Source of the DNA: Nitrospirota bacterium
GTDB taxonomy: Bacteria; Nitrospirota; Thermodesulfovibrionia; UBA6902; DSMQ01
Direction: 5' to 3'
Assembly (NCBI GenBank): GCA_016208855.1
Contig: JACQXF010000030.1
Span: forward strand, 1-32,822
Length of the DNA: 32,822 nt
A model generated the notes under the pieces. It ran no database searches. It was not told where the DNA came from and worked only from the letters and a program-made list of their open reading frames with translations. The translations under genes were made by a program, and so were the position numbers. Of this stretch, positions 16,907 to 25,880 are shown in pieces (positions within the stretch are counted from its first letter, which is position 1; every line of letters starts with the position of its first letter).

Positions 16907-17389
16907 TTAGCCTGTCAAGCCTTTTTTAACTCCTTTTTTATCGGAAAATAAATTTGTAATCTCGTCCATAAATTCCTTTATATCCCTGAACTGCCTGTAA
17001 ACAGAGGCAAACCTTACGTAAGCCACCTCATCTATATTCTTAAGTTCATTCATTATCTGCTCCCCTATCCAAGGGCTTGAGACCTCTTTTTCACCAACCT
17101 CCTGAAGTTTTTTCTCAAGCCTTGATACAAGAGAATCCCGCGCCTCCATGCTTATAGGCCTCTTCTCGCATGCCTTCTCAAGCCCCCGAAGGATTTTCTG
17201 CCTGTCAAAGGGCTCACGCCTGCCGTCTTTTTTCACAACCAGAGGAAGGATCTCCTCAATCCTTTCATAGCTTGTAAACCTGCCTTCGCACTTCAGGCAC
17301 TCACGCCTCCGCCTGACGATATCGCCTTCCTTGCTAAGACGCGAGTCTATGACTTTATCTTCTATATGTCCGCAAAATGGGCACTTCAT
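16907..17389 (-). CDS. nrdR: transcriptional repressor NrdR
   Basis: NrdR senses ATP/dATP through an ATP-cone and represses ribonucleotide reductase genes. The zinc ribbon has the canonical spacing: Cys3, Cys6, Cys31 and Cys34 ([16 protein letters not shown]), followed by an ATP-cone starting [17 protein letters not shown] start at the ATG at 17389 (160 aa) because family members begin MKCPFC. An in-frame TTG at 17404 lies closer to an AGGA and remains possible. The usual rpiB-glyA-nrdR order is present, but a mobile-type element now separates nrdR from glyA. No nrd genes lie in the window. Confidence 0.95.
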   Translation of the reverse strand: MKCPFCGHIEDKVIDSRLSKEGDIVRRRRECLKCEGRFTSYERIEEILPLVVKKDGRREPFDRQKILRGLEKACEKRPISMEARDSLVSRLEKKLQEVGEKEVSSPWIGEQIMNELKNIDEVAYVRFASVYRQFRDIKEFMDEITNLFSDKKGVKKGLTG

Positions 17390-17427
17390 AACATCAATTT
17401 TCAAATCCTAAGTTCTAAACAAATTAA

Positions 17428-17606
17428 GGTTCTTTCTCATTTCAAGTGGGTAATTACTTCCCATCCCTTGAGGGAGACGCTTTCTCTATTTCCCCTCCCT
17501 TGAGGGGAGGGGATTAAGGGGAGGGTGTGTTAACATTTAATAACCCTCTCCCTACCCTCTCCCCTCAAGTGAGAGGGACTTTACCCACTCAGTTTGATAA
17601 AGAACC
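17428..17606. mobile_element. short element with terminal inverted repeats (copy A)
   Basis: The 179-bp stretch begins GGTTCTTTCTCATTTCAAG and ends with the imperfect inverse, CTCAGTTTGATAAAGAACC. The flanks are AAATTAA at 17421-17427 and AAATTAA at 17607-17613, an apparent 7-bp target duplication. The interior consists of CCCTCCCTTGAGGGGAGGG-type palindromes and no gene. Both ends match the element at 32388. It sits between glyA and nrdR. I infer a non-autonomous, MITE-like relative. Confidence 0.75.
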
Positions 17607-17659
17607 AAATTAAAAATCCAAATTCCAAAATTGATTTAGGATTTAGTTAGGATTTGTGC

Positions 17660-18919
17660 TTAGATTTCTATATCTACATATGCAGGAAAGCTCCTGCATA
17701 AAGAGCTGACCTTGTCTTTTACATGCTGGATAACAGTACTGTCATTAGGGTTGGTTATCACATCTGATATAAGCCTTGCAATAGTAACCATCTCAGGCTC
17801 TTTCATTTTACGGCTTGTGACTATCGGGGCGCCCAATCTTATGCCGCTTGTTATGGTTGCCGGCTTATCGTCATATGGGATTGAGTTTTTGTTTACCGTA
17901 ATGCCTGCCCTGTCAAGAACAGTCTCTGCATCTTTGCCTGTAATAGACTTTTCCCTAAGGTCTATAAGCATAAGGTGATTATCAGTCCCTCCTGAAATAA
18001 TCCTGACGCCATTATTTACAAGCTCATGGGACAGCTCCTTTGCATTTTTTACAACCTGAATCTGGTATTCCTTAAACTCATTGCTTAGCGCCTCTTTAAG
18101 CGCAACTGCCTTTGCAGCGATGACATGGACAAGAGGCCCGCCCTGTATGCCGGGGAATATCATCTTATCTATTGCCTTTGCATAGTCTGCCTTGCACATG
18201 ATCATTCCGCCCCTTGGGCCCTTGAGAGTCTTATGTGTAGTGCTGGTGACAAAATCAGCATAAGGCACGGGCGATGGGTGAAGCCCTGCTGCGACAAGAC
18301 CTGCTATATGGGCAATGTCAGCAAGAAACAATGCATTAACCTCTTTTGCAATGTCAGAGAATGCCTTAAAATCAAGTATCCTTGAGTAAGCGCTTGCACC
18401 TGCAACTATCATTTTGGGCTTATGCTTCTTGGCAAGCTTTCTTACCTCATCATAATCAATAAGCCCTGTATCCTTATTAACGCCATAAAAAACAGATTTA
18501 TAAAAAACACCTGAAAAATTTACGGTAGCGCCGTGTGAAAGGTGCCCTCCGTGGGCGAGGTTCATTCCGAGTATCTTATCCTTTGGTTTAAGAAAGGAGA
18601 AATAGACTGCCATATTTGCCTGCGTGCCGGAATGGGGCTGGACATTCACATGCTCTGCGCCGAAAAGCTCTTTTGCCCTGTTTATGGCAAGAGATTCAAC
18701 CTTGTCAGCGTACTCACATCCTCCGTAATAACGTTTCTCCGGATAGCCTTCGGCATATTTATTGGTGAATACAGAGCCGAGAGCTTCAAGCACTGCCCTG
18801 CTTGCGTAGTTTTCCGAGGCAATCAGTATGAGATGATTCCTCTCCCGCTCTATTTCCTTTACAATAGCTTCATAAACTTCATAGTCTGTTTTCTTTAGCT
18901 CCTGCATGTTTATTGACAT
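17660..18919 (-). CDS. glyA: serine hydroxymethyltransferase
   Basis: GlyA interconverts serine and glycine with tetrahydrofolate, supplying one-carbon units. The 419-aa protein has [10 protein letters not shown] near the start, [11 protein letters not shown] (92-102), HLSHG (126-130) and DIAHIAGLV. The PLP lysine is Lys230 in [14 protein letters not shown], followed by the C-terminal NAIPxD-like NSIPYDDKP and GIRLGAP. It overlaps rpiB by 10 bases, consistent with translational coupling. The Shine-Dalgarno sequence is weak. Confidence 0.98.
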   Translation of the reverse strand: MSINMQELKKTDYEVYEAIVKEIERERNHLILIASENYASRAVLEALGSVFTNKYAEGYPEKRYYGGCEYADKVESLAINRAKELFGAEHVNVQPHSGTQANMAVYFSFLKPKDKILGMNLAHGGHLSHGATVNFSGVFYKSVFYGVNKDTGLIDYDEVRKLAKKHKPKMIVAGASAYSRILDFKAFSDIAKEVNALFLADIAHIAGLVAAGLHPSPVPYADFVTSTTHKTLKGPRGGMIMCKADYAKAIDKMIFPGIQGGPLVHVIAAKAVALKEALSNEFKEYQIQVVKNAKELSHELVNNGVRIISGGTDNHLMLIDLREKSITGKDAETVLDRAGITVNKNSIPYDDKPATITSGIRLGAPIVTSRKMKEPEMVTIARLISDVITNPNDSTVIQHVKDKVSSLCRSFPAYVDIEI

Positions 18920-19362
18920 TTCAGTTTTGCCTCAATCGCCCTTATTTTATCAAGCCTTCTCTGGTGCCTGCCCCCTTCAAAGGGTGTTGTAAACCATATC
19001 TGCACTATCTGTCTGGCAGTCTCCTTATCAACTATCCTGCCGCCCAGAACCAGCAGATTAGCGTCATTGTGAAGCCTGCTCATCTTTGCGCAATATATTT
19101 CATTGCATAAGGCTGCCCTTACCCTTGGAAATTTATTTGCAACAATCGTCATGCCTATGCCGGTGCCGCATATAAGGATGCCCCTGTCAACTTTTCCGTT
19201 TGAAACTGCCTGAGACACCCTCTCGCCAAAGTCAGGGTAATCAACAGATTCATCCGTATCAGTGCCAAAGTCTTCCCACTCTATGGAGAGTTCTTTAAGA
19301 ACAGGAAGGATTTCTTTTTTTAAAGCCGTCCCGCCGTGGTCGCAACCGATAGCAATCTTCAT
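18910..19362 (-). CDS. rpiB: ribose-5-phosphate isomerase B
   Basis: RpiB interconverts ribose 5-phosphate and ribulose 5-phosphate in the pentose phosphate pathway. The 150-aa protein begins [11 protein letters not shown], has the active-site loop ICGTGIGM (Cys65) and ends with [14 protein letters not shown] and the [13 protein letters not shown] phosphate-binding segment. I start at ATG 19362, eight bases after AGAGGG; an in-frame GTG at 19371 sits directly on that sequence and is less likely. Its 3' end overlaps glyA. Confidence 0.96.
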   Translation of the reverse strand: MKIAIGCDHGGTALKKEILPVLKELSIEWEDFGTDTDESVDYPDFGERVSQAVSNGKVDRGILICGTGIGMTIVANKFPRVRAALCNEIYCAKMSRLHNDANLLVLGGRIVDKETARQIVQIWFTTPFEGGRHQRRLDKIRAIEAKLKCQ

Positions 19363-19489
19363 TTTATGCACCCTCTTTTAAAGATGGCATGCCCATTGAA
19401 GGGACTAAAAATTATTTTACTCAGAAGCAGAAATTATATTATAAGCCTTATACCTCTAAGTCAAGGCTATTATAATTAAAATTTTTTGC

Positions 19490-19495
19490 TATAAT
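19490..19495 (+). promoter_or_regulatory. -10 hexamer immediately upstream of coaE
   Basis: A perfect TATAAT at 19490-19495 ends five bases before the coaE ATG, so transcription would begin at or next to the start codon. No convincing -35 hexamer and no Shine-Dalgarno sequence are visible. Confidence 0.55.
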
Positions 19496-19500
19496 TTGGC

Positions 19501-20106
19501 ATGCCGTTTATCGGACTGACAGGCAATTTTGGGATGGGCAAATCTACAGTCTTAAGGCTGTTCAAACAGCTTGGAGCATATACTATCAGCGCTGATGAAA
19601 CAGTCTCCGGCATCCTTAAAAGACCCGCGATAATTAATAAGCTGACAACCGCCCTCGGCAAAGAAATCCTTATAAAAAGAGCGGGCAGAAAATCCATAGA
19701 CAAAAAGCGCGCTGCGGACATAATCTTTAATAATGCTCAAAAACGGCGGCTTGCTGAAGAAATAATACACCCTGAGGTTATAAAAAAGGCAGAAGAGTTT
19801 AAGGCAAAGACCCTAAAGAAAAATCCATCTGCTGTCATTATCTTTGAAGTCCCCCTCTTGTTCGAGTCAGGCTATGAGAAACTTTTTGAAAAAGTTATAG
19901 TAGTGTATTGCAAGAGAGAGACAGCCATAAGCCGCCTTGTGGCAAAAGGCTTCTCAAAAGAGGATGCTATAAAAAGACTCCGTGCACAGATGCCAATATC
20001 AAAGAAAAAGGCGCTGGCTGACTTCCTGATAAATAATAATCTTGGGATAAACAGTACAAGAGAGAAGGTTAAGGCTGTCCTATCAGAAATCACTAAAATT
20101 TTATAG
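19501..20106 (+). CDS. coaE: dephospho-CoA kinase
   Basis: CoaE phosphorylates dephospho-CoA, the last step of CoA synthesis, complementing coaBC at 5053. The 201-aa protein shows a P-loop (GNFGMGKST, 8-16), ISADETV, the IIHPEVIKK segment, IFEVPLLFESGYE and the lid ISRLVAKGFSKEDAIKRLRAQM. The usual GGIGSGKS is slightly altered to GNFGMGKS, with the Lys and Ser kept. The gene is probably expressed from a leaderless or very short-leader transcript. It is divergent from rpiB and followed by a PilZ gene. Confidence 0.94.
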   Translation: MPFIGLTGNFGMGKSTVLRLFKQLGAYTISADETVSGILKRPAIINKLTTALGKEILIKRAGRKSIDKKRAADIIFNNAQKRRLAEEIIHPEVIKKAEEFKAKTLKKNPSAVIIFEVPLLFESGYEKLFEKVIVVYCKRETAISRLVAKGFSKEDAIKRLRAQMPISKKKALADFLINNNLGINSTREKVKAVLSEITKIL

Positions 20107-20119
20107 CAGTAAATTTTTC

Positions 20120-20150
20120 TTTACATATTTACAATAAATTTTTATATAAT
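20120..20150 (+). promoter_or_regulatory. possible promoter of the PilZ gene
   Basis: TTTACA (20120-20125) and TATAAT (20145-20150) lie 19 bases apart, and the -10 ends 11 bases before the ATG at 20162. The transcript leader would be only a few bases. The spacing is long, so confidence is moderate. Confidence 0.45.
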
Positions 20151-20161
20151 TACCGTTAACT

Positions 20162-20494
20162 ATGAATAACGATAAAAGACGCCATAAGAGGGTTATTGAT
20201 ACCATAGATGCCGAGATTATTCTGGGCGCAATGAATTATCACGGCATTGTAATGAACTGCTCGGAGAACGGCCTATACCTTGTAACAGCCACGGTATCTG
20301 AGGCAGAGAATATAACCTCTCGTTCAAAGGTCAAATTAAGATGCCATCTCCCATTAAAAGAGACTGTTGATCTGCAGTGCAGGGTAAAATGGATTAATAG
20401 GAAATGCTCTTCTTATGGGGCAAGTTTTTGTATGGGAATGGAGATTGTAAAGCCGCCTTTGAAATACAAAAAATACATAGAAACCATACAGTAA
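20162..20494 (+). CDS. PilZ domain protein
   Basis: This stand-alone PilZ domain (110 aa) is expected to bind cyclic di-GMP. The binding signature is present as KRRHKRV near the N-terminus (residues 5-11) and NCSENG (32-37), the N/DxSxxG element. The rest is the expected beta-barrel ending in GMEIVKPP. There are no membrane segments or partner domains. The target is unknown. It is monocistronic, convergent with ribF, whose stop lies one base beyond this gene's stop. A second PilZ protein is encoded at 31927. Confidence 0.85.
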   Translation: MNNDKRRHKRVIDTIDAEIILGAMNYHGIVMNCSENGLYLVTATVSEAENITSRSKVKLRCHLPLKETVDLQCRVKWINRKCSSYGASFCMGMEIVKPPLKYKKYIETIQ

Positions 20495-20495
20495 G

Positions 20496-21428
20496 TTAAA
20501 CCTTATCTTTTACTATCTCCCTTATAACTTCTATGTCTTTTCGCATCTGCTCTGCAAGGTCTTCAATCTTTGAAAACTTTATTTCGTCTCTTATCCTCTT
20601 AATAAAATTGACCCTGAGGATTTTCCCGAGCAGGTTCCCTTCAAAGTCCAGAACATGCACCTCACAGCTTATCTTACTGCCGCCAAAGGTAGGGTTATAG
20701 CCTATATTTGCAGCTCCGCCATATATTTTGCCGTCAATATCAACAGTAACAGCGTAGACGCCGTTTTTGGGAATAAGCTCATTAAATACCGAGATATTTG
20801 CTGTGGGTATATTAAACAGCTTCTTACCCCTCTTTGCGCCTTCAACCACAATGCCTTCAAGGCAATAATGCCTCCCCAGAAGCTCTGACGCCTCTTCAGT
20901 CTTTCCTTTATTTATAAGCCCTCTTATTTTAGAGCTGCTCACAGTGGTATTGTTTATTTTTATCTCAGGCACTATTGTTACCTCAAAGCCGTATTCTTTA
21001 CCCATTTTTCTCAGAAGTTCAGGAGTCCCTCCCCTATCCTTTCCAAAAAAATAGTTTGCTCCGATAAATACCTCCTTTACTGCAAGGGCATTTACAAGAA
21101 TATTTTTTACAAAATCCTCTGCAGGCATATTAGAAAACTCCTTCGTAAACTTAATATATACAAGCATATAAATGACTGCATCTTCTATGAGCTTTCTTCT
21201 TTCTTTAAATGATGTGATGAGCTGCGGCGCCTTTTCAGGGAATAAAACCTTGAGCGGGTGGGGTTCAAATGTCAATGCTATTGATATGCCCCTTTTCTCC
21301 TTTGCCCTTTTTGTAATCATATGAAAAATCGCCTGATGTCCGAGGTGTACACCATCAAAATTTCCTATAGTCAAAACAGGATAAGGAAGCTTTTCAGAAA
21401 GACCTTTAAACCCTTCGAGTATCTTCAT
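20496..21428 (-). CDS. ribF: bifunctional riboflavin kinase / FAD synthetase
   Basis: RibF phosphorylates riboflavin to FMN and adenylylates it to FAD. The 310-aa protein has the N-terminal nucleotidyltransferase with GNFDGVHLGH (22-31), FIGANYFFGK and the SSSKIR signature (164-169). The C-terminal flavokinase domain begins near 185, with RGKKLFNIPTANI and NGVYAV. No FMN riboswitch is visible upstream. FAD made here would serve EtfAB and other flavoproteins. Confidence 0.97.
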   Translation of the reverse strand: MKILEGFKGLSEKLPYPVLTIGNFDGVHLGHQAIFHMITKRAKEKRGISIALTFEPHPLKVLFPEKAPQLITSFKERRKLIEDAVIYMLVYIKFTKEFSNMPAEDFVKNILVNALAVKEVFIGANYFFGKDRGGTPELLRKMGKEYGFEVTIVPEIKINNTTVSSSKIRGLINKGKTEEASELLGRHYCLEGIVVEGAKRGKKLFNIPTANISVFNELIPKNGVYAVTVDIDGKIYGGAANIGYNPTFGGSKISCEVHVLDFEGNLLGKILRVNFIKRIRDEIKFSKIEDLAEQMRKDIEVIREIVKDKV

Positions 21429-21494
21429 AAAAAATAATAATATGAATAAGCGGTTACTTTGTCAAATATCAAAACAGAGAAATAGCTTTTTTAC

Positions 21495-21523
21495 TTTACA
21501 GTGTCATTAGAAATAGGTATATT
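21495..21523 (+). promoter_or_regulatory. sigma-70-type promoter of the OmpA-like lipoprotein gene
   Basis: TTTACA (21495-21500) and TATATT (21518-21523) are separated by 17 bases. The expected start near 21530 leaves a leader of about 27 bases, containing the strong AGGAGGAG ribosome-binding site. Confidence 0.7.
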
Positions 21524-21556
21524 TATATGCCTATATATTACGACAGGAGGAGAAGC

Positions 21557-22330
21557 ATGAAAACAGGTCATGTAAAAATATTTTTTGCAATATTTTCTTT
21601 GTGTTTCTTAAGTGTTCTCACAGGTTGTGCAGGTATGAAGTTTGCTCCTAAGGAAGGCCTCTTATACTATCATCAGGAGCTGCCTGAGGCAGAACAGGCT
21701 GTAGCGCAAGCCCGCACAGCAGGGAAAGATAAGGAATGTCCAGATGCATTTAAGTCAGCAGAGGATTTAAAAAATAAGGCATATGATACATATTGGCAGT
21801 GCAGGACACAGGAGGCAATTGCTATGGCTAATGACGCAACCAATAAGGTAAATGCCCTCTGTCCTGAAACTCCAAAACCTGTATTAAAAGAGCCGGAGCA
21901 GCCAAAAACCGCGATAAAAGAACCGGAACTACCCAAACAAGCGGGGAAGGAGCCGGAGCAGCCGAAGCCTGATGCCCAAAAAGCTGTTGAAACATTAAAA
22001 GTGAAGATTAATTTTGACTTTGATAAATCAGAAATCAGGGAAGCTGATATAGCCGGTCTTAAAAAGGCAATATATTTTATCAAAACACACCCCAACTCAA
22101 AGATAAAGATAGAAGGACATACAGACAGCACAGGCCCTGAGAAATATAACCAAAAGCTCTCTGAAAGAAGAGCAAATACTGTAAAAGGATACCTTATAAA
22201 AGAAGGCGGTATTGGTGAGGGCTCAATTACAATAACAGGCCACGGTGAATTAAAGCCTGCAGATTCCAATAAGACGCGGGAAGGCAGGTTTGAAAACCGA
22301 AGGGCTGAGGTCCTTATAACTTCTGAATAG
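21557..22330 (+). CDS. OmpA-family lipoprotein (Pal-like)
   Basis: The 257-aa precursor has a lipoprotein signal peptide with lipobox LTGC (lipidated Cys24). A region rich in Gln, Ala and Cys follows (about 25-110), then a Pro-Glu-Lys linker with repeated KEPEQPK units (about 113-145). The C-terminal OmpA/MotB peptidoglycan-binding domain has INFDFDKSEI, IEGHTDSTGPEKYN and LSERRANTVKGYL. It should anchor an outer membrane to peptidoglycan, which fits a Gram-negative cell. I start at ATG 21557, preceded by AGGAGGAG, not at the upstream ATG at 21527. No tol genes adjoin it. Confidence 0.88.
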   Translation: MKTGHVKIFFAIFSLCFLSVLTGCAGMKFAPKEGLLYYHQELPEAEQAVAQARTAGKDKECPDAFKSAEDLKNKAYDTYWQCRTQEAIAMANDATNKVNALCPETPKPVLKEPEQPKTAIKEPELPKQAGKEPEQPKPDAQKAVETLKVKINFDFDKSEIREADIAGLKKAIYFIKTHPNSKIKIEGHTDSTGPEKYNQKLSERRANTVKGYLIKEGGIGEGSITITGHGELKPADSNKTREGRFENRRAEVLITSE

Positions 22331-22338
22331 CATTAAAG

Positions 22339-22398
22339 TAACGCCTCAAACTTTAGCGAAGAAAACCTGTAATGGTTTGATTTTTCAGGCAGGCGTTA
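22339..22398 (+). terminator. long hairpin after the lipoprotein gene, possible terminator
   Basis: TAACGCCT (22339-22346) pairs with AGGCGTTA (22391-22398), enclosing a smaller AAACC/GGTTT stem. It begins nine bases past the stop codon and is followed by TTTAT, not a clean T-run. A terminator is likely but not proven. Confidence 0.4.
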
Positions 22399-22463
22399 TT
22401 TATCATAATTCAGCTTGCAATTTTAAACTTATACCGCAAAAATATTAAAATCAGGAGTTACTT

Positions 22464-23228
22464 ATGATTAAAGTAGGAATAATAGGCGGCTCAGGACTTG
22501 ATGACCCGAAGATACTTAAAGAGGCAAAGGAGTTAGAGGTCGCAACCCCCTATGGCTCCCCTACATCTGCCCTGACATGCGGCGCAATTGAAGGCGTTCA
22601 GGTAGTTATAATAGCCCGCCATGGCAAAGATCACTCAATATATCCTTCAAAGGTAAATTTCAGGGCTAATCTCTGGGCATTGAAGGAGCAAGGCTGTACG
22701 CATATCCTCGTCTCAACTGCGGTTGGCTCGCTTAGAGAGGAGATAGAACCGGGGCATCTTGTATTTCCAAGCCAGTTTATAGACCATACCAAAAAGAGAG
22801 AGACAACTTTTTTTGATGAAGATGTGGTTGTGCATACGCCAATGGCAGAGCCTTTCTGCCCAAATCTCTTAGGGCTCCTTGCGTCATCTGCTGAACATAT
22901 AAAAGTTCCTTATCATACAAACAAGACAGTTATAACTATAGAAGGCCCGCGCTTCTCCACCAAGGCAGAAAGTCACATGTTCAGGGGCTGGGGCGCAGAC
23001 ATTATAAATATGAGCACAGTGCCCGAGGTAAACCTCTCAAGGGAAAAGAAGATGCATTACGCAGCAATCGCCATGTCCACAGATTATGACTGCTGGCGCG
23101 AGGGTGAAGAGTCAGTGACATGGGATATGATTCTTGAGACCATGAAGAAAAATGCCAGCAATGTAATAAAACTGTTTCTCGATGTAATACCCAAGCTCAA
23201 AGAATATGATGATATATGTTTAAGATGA
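22464..23228 (+). CDS. mtnP: S-methyl-5'-thioadenosine phosphorylase
   Basis: MtnP cleaves methylthioadenosine (MTA) with phosphate to adenine and methylthioribose 1-phosphate. The 254-aa protein shows GIIGGSGLDD (6-14), the phosphate-binding ARHG (51-54), VSTAVGSL, the IEGPRFSTKAES loop and MSTVPEVNLSREKKMHYAAIA. The MTAP-type TDYDCW follows. AGGAG precedes the ATG. Apt follows 24 bases later, so the adenine released can be turned into AMP at once. mtaD at 29222 offers a second fate for MTA. Confidence 0.92.
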   Translation: MIKVGIIGGSGLDDPKILKEAKELEVATPYGSPTSALTCGAIEGVQVVIIARHGKDHSIYPSKVNFRANLWALKEQGCTHILVSTAVGSLREEIEPGHLVFPSQFIDHTKKRETTFFDEDVVVHTPMAEPFCPNLLGLLASSAEHIKVPYHTNKTVITIEGPRFSTKAESHMFRGWGADIINMSTVPEVNLSREKKMHYAAIAMSTDYDCWREGEESVTWDMILETMKKNASNVIKLFLDVIPKLKEYDDICLR

Positions 23229-23252
23229 GGTAAGAGTTAAAAGGAGAAAACT

Positions 23253-23786
23253 ATGCCGATTAAGTCAAAAATCAGAACTATCCCTGATTATCCAAAGAAA
23301 GGCATTATGTTCAGGGACATAACAACCCTCATGAAAGACCCTGTCGGGTTCAGGCTTGTCATTGATAACCTGACACAGAGATACCTAAAGGGTGATATAA
23401 AGTTTGATACTATTGTCGGAATAGAGGCGCGCGGTTTTATTCTTGGAGGAGCCCTTGCGTACACACTTGGAAAAGGTTTTATTCCAGTAAGGAAAAAAGG
23501 CAAGCTTCCTGCCAAAGTAGTAAGCCATGAGTATGAGCTTGAGTATGGAACAGACAGGATAGAAATGCACGAGGACTCAATAGAAAAAGGCACGAAGGTT
23601 CTTCTGATAGATGACCTCCTTGCAACAGGCGGGACCGCATTAGCTGCTGCCACATTGATTGAAAAATTAGGCGGCACAGTGGCTGAGATGGCGTTTGTTG
23701 TCAACCTGCCTGATGTAGGCGGTGAAAAGAAGTTGACGGGCAAAGGATACAACGTATTTTATCTCACAGAGTTTGAAGGAGACTAA
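23253..23786 (+). CDS. apt: adenine phosphoribosyltransferase
   Basis: Apt salvages adenine to AMP using PRPP. The 177-aa protein has family length and begins with KSKIRTIPDYPKKGIMFRDI. It also has VGIEARGFILGGALA, RKKGKLP and the PRPP motif VLLIDDLLATGGTA (116-129). It follows mtnP closely with AAGGAG upstream of its ATG, forming a two-gene MTA-to-AMP salvage operon. Confidence 0.97.
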   Translation: MPIKSKIRTIPDYPKKGIMFRDITTLMKDPVGFRLVIDNLTQRYLKGDIKFDTIVGIEARGFILGGALAYTLGKGFIPVRKKGKLPAKVVSHEYELEYGTDRIEMHEDSIEKGTKVLLIDDLLATGGTALAAATLIEKLGGTVAEMAFVVNLPDVGGEKKLTGKGYNVFYLTEFEGD

Positions 23787-23802
23787 AGAATAAAGTTAAA
23801 TT

Positions 23803-23829
23803 TATCATTTAGAATTGCAAAATGATAAA
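23803..23829 (+). repeat. AT-rich hairpin downstream of apt
   Basis: TTATCATTT and AAATGATAA form a 9-bp inverted repeat with a 9-base loop in the apt/etfB gap. The TTTATCATTTAG word recurs once at about 23875-23886. There is no GC-rich stem, so I do not call it a terminator. Confidence 0.4.
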
Positions 23830-23904
23830 TGTTAATTGATAATTTTAAAATAAATTTGTTTGGCTTTTAAACTTTTATCATTTAGAGATTCCGGAGGAAT
23901 AATT

Positions 23905-24687
23905 TTGAATATCGTAGTCTGTATAAAACAGGTTCCCGACACCTCAGAGGTAAGGATAAATCCTGAGACAAATACGCTTATCAGGGAAGGGATTCAGAGT
24001 ATTATCAACCCTTATGACCTTCATGCACTTGAGGCAGGACTTCAGATAAGGGATGGGCTCGGAGGAAAGGTAATTGTCCTCACTATGGGGCCGCCTCAGG
24101 CAGAGAATGCCCTGAGAGACGCCATAGCTATGGGAGCTGATGAGGCAGTGCTTCTGACAGACAGGGCCTTTGCTGGCGCTGACACATGGGCAACAGCATA
24201 CACGCTTGCAAAGGCAATTGAAAAGCTTGAAGCAGATATTATACTCTGCGGCAAACAGGCTATAGACGGAGACACTGCACAGGTCGGCCCTGAGATAGCT
24301 GAGTTCTTAGCTATCCCCCATATTGCCTATATAAAAAAGATAGAGGAAGTAAAGGAAAACTATATAAGGGTTCACAGACTTATGGATGATGGTTATGATA
24401 TTGTGGAGTCTTCATTGCCTGTTCTTCTTACTGTTGTTAAGGAGCTGAATAATCCAAGGCTTCCTTCTTTGAAAGGCAAGATGGCTGCAAAAAAGACTGA
24501 GATTAAAAAGACAGGGCATTCAGATATAGGCGCTGAAGAAGACAATATAGGGCTTAAGGGCTCGCCAACACAGGTAAAAAATATATTTGCGCCTGATGTA
24601 AAATCAGACAGGATAATGCTTGACGGTTCATCTGAGGAAAAAGTGGATAAGCTGATAGAAGAGCTAAGGAGAATTAAATGTATATAG
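23905..24687 (+). CDS. etfB: electron transfer flavoprotein beta subunit
   Basis: EtfB forms the electron-carrying heterodimer with EtfA and binds AMP (or FAD in bifurcating types). I start at TTG 23905 (260 aa), five bases after GGAGGAA. The product then begins NIVVCIKQVPDT as in the family; the ATG at 23860 would add 15 unrelated residues. Visible motifs are LTMGPPQAENALRDAIAMGADEAVLL, the nucleotide-binding CGKQAIDGDTAQVGP and RLMDDGYDIVE. It overlaps etfA by 10 bases. Confidence 0.94.
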   Translation: MNIVVCIKQVPDTSEVRINPETNTLIREGIQSIINPYDLHALEAGLQIRDGLGGKVIVLTMGPPQAENALRDAIAMGADEAVLLTDRAFAGADTWATAYTLAKAIEKLEADIILCGKQAIDGDTAQVGPEIAEFLAIPHIAYIKKIEEVKENYIRVHRLMDDGYDIVESSLPVLLTVVKELNNPRLPSLKGKMAAKKTEIKKTGHSDIGAEEDNIGLKGSPTQVKNIFAPDVKSDRIMLDGSSEEKVDKLIEELRRIKCI

Positions 24688-25880
24688 TTGTAAAGCCTGA
24701 TAAATGCACAGGATGCGAGGGCTGCATATCTTCCTGCCCGTTTGACGCTATTATTTTGCAAAGCGGCGTGGCTTATATAAACCCCGAAATCTGCCAGCTC
24801 TGCAAGGCCTGTCTTGGGGTATGCCCTGAGGTCGCTATTGCAGAAATTGAAGATACGCCTCAATCGTCGGCTACAAGCCATGAGCTGTCAGCCTATAAAG
24901 GTGTATGGATCTTTGCAGAGCAGAGAAACGGCAAGGTCTCATCCGTATCTTATGAACTTCTTGGAGTTGGGAGAAAACTCTCTCAAGAGCTTGAAACAGA
25001 ACTCTCAGCAGTCCTCTTTGGAGCCAATGAAGAAGAGGCAAGGGAGTTAATCAAGTGGGGGGCAGACAGGGTATATCTCTGCAATGATCCTCTACTGGAG
25101 AAGTTTAATGACACACCGTACGCTGACTTACTTTCAAGGCTCATAAAGGAGCATAAACCTGCCATCTTGCTTGCAGGCGCAACTCCTATCGGCAGATCTT
25201 TCATCCCGCGCGTAGCAGCAAGAGTGAGAACAGGGTTGACTGCTGACTGCACCTCCCTTGAGATAGACAAACAGACAAGAAGCCTCTTTCAGGTAAGACC
25301 TGCCTTTGGCGGAAACATAATGGCAACGATTATCTGCCCAAACCATAGGCCGCAGATAGCAACTGTAAGGCCGCGTGTAATGAAAAGAGGAGAATATAAT
25401 GCTGACAGGTCAGGAGAGATATTAAATATTAAAGCAGAAAACCTCTTCTCAAAGACAAAGGTCATAGACATAATAAAGGAAATATCTGAGCTTACAGTAA
25501 ATCTTCATGAGGCAGATGTTATAGTTGCAGGGGGCAGAGGGCTTGGAGATGCAAAGGGGGTCAAACTCCTTGAAGAGCTTGCGCAGGCACTTGGCGGAGC
25601 AATCGGCGCATCAAGGGCTGCAGTTGACGAAGGCTGGATCTCTTACAGCCACCAGATAGGACAGACCGGAAAGACCGTTTGCCCGAAGATATACATAGCC
25701 TGCGGGATATCAGGTGCAGTGCAGCATCTTGTGGGAATGCAGTCTTCTGATATAATTATTGCAATAAATAAAAATCCAGAGGCTCCGATCTTTAATGTTG
25801 CTACATACGGGATAGTCGGCGACCTTTATGAGGTTGTTCCGCTGTTAATAAAAAAGATTAAGGAGGTAAAAGGGCTATGA
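24678..25880 (+). CDS. etfA: electron transfer flavoprotein alpha subunit with N-terminal ferredoxin domain
   Basis: The 400-aa protein fuses a 2x[4Fe-4S] ferredoxin to EtfA. The two clusters are visible as Cys10-13-16-20 (CTGCEGCISSCP) and Cys39-42-45-49 (CQLCKACLGVCP). An EtfA N-domain follows from about residue 75. The FAD domain has GGRGLGDAKGVKLLEELA, the GASRAAVDEGWI segment, QIGQTGKTVCP, GISGAVQHLVGM and INKNPEAPIF. Ferredoxin-fused EtfA is typical of anaerobes and links the flavin to low-potential carriers. Bifurcation is possible but not shown. It overlaps etfB and, by four bases (ATGA), fabD. Confidence 0.95.
   Translation: MYIVVKPDKCTGCEGCISSCPFDAIILQSGVAYINPEICQLCKACLGVCPEVAIAEIEDTPQSSATSHELSAYKGVWIFAEQRNGKVSSVSYELLGVGRKLSQELETELSAVLFGANEEEARELIKWGADRVYLCNDPLLEKFNDTPYADLLSRLIKEHKPAILLAGATPIGRSFIPRVAARVRTGLTADCTSLEIDKQTRSLFQVRPAFGGNIMATIICPNHRPQIATVRPRVMKRGEYNADRSGEILNIKAENLFSKTKVIDIIKEISELTVNLHEADVIVAGGRGLGDAKGVKLLEELAQALGGAIGASRAAVDEGWISYSHQIGQTGKTVCPKIYIACGISGAVQHLVGMQSSDIIIAINKNPEAPIFNVATYGIVGDLYEVVPLLIKKIKEVKGL

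Noticed and set aside
22331..22463. Riboswitch (SAM or purine type) ahead of mtnP
   Set aside because: Only a simple hairpin close to the preceding stop is visible; no multi-stem core typical of those classes was found.
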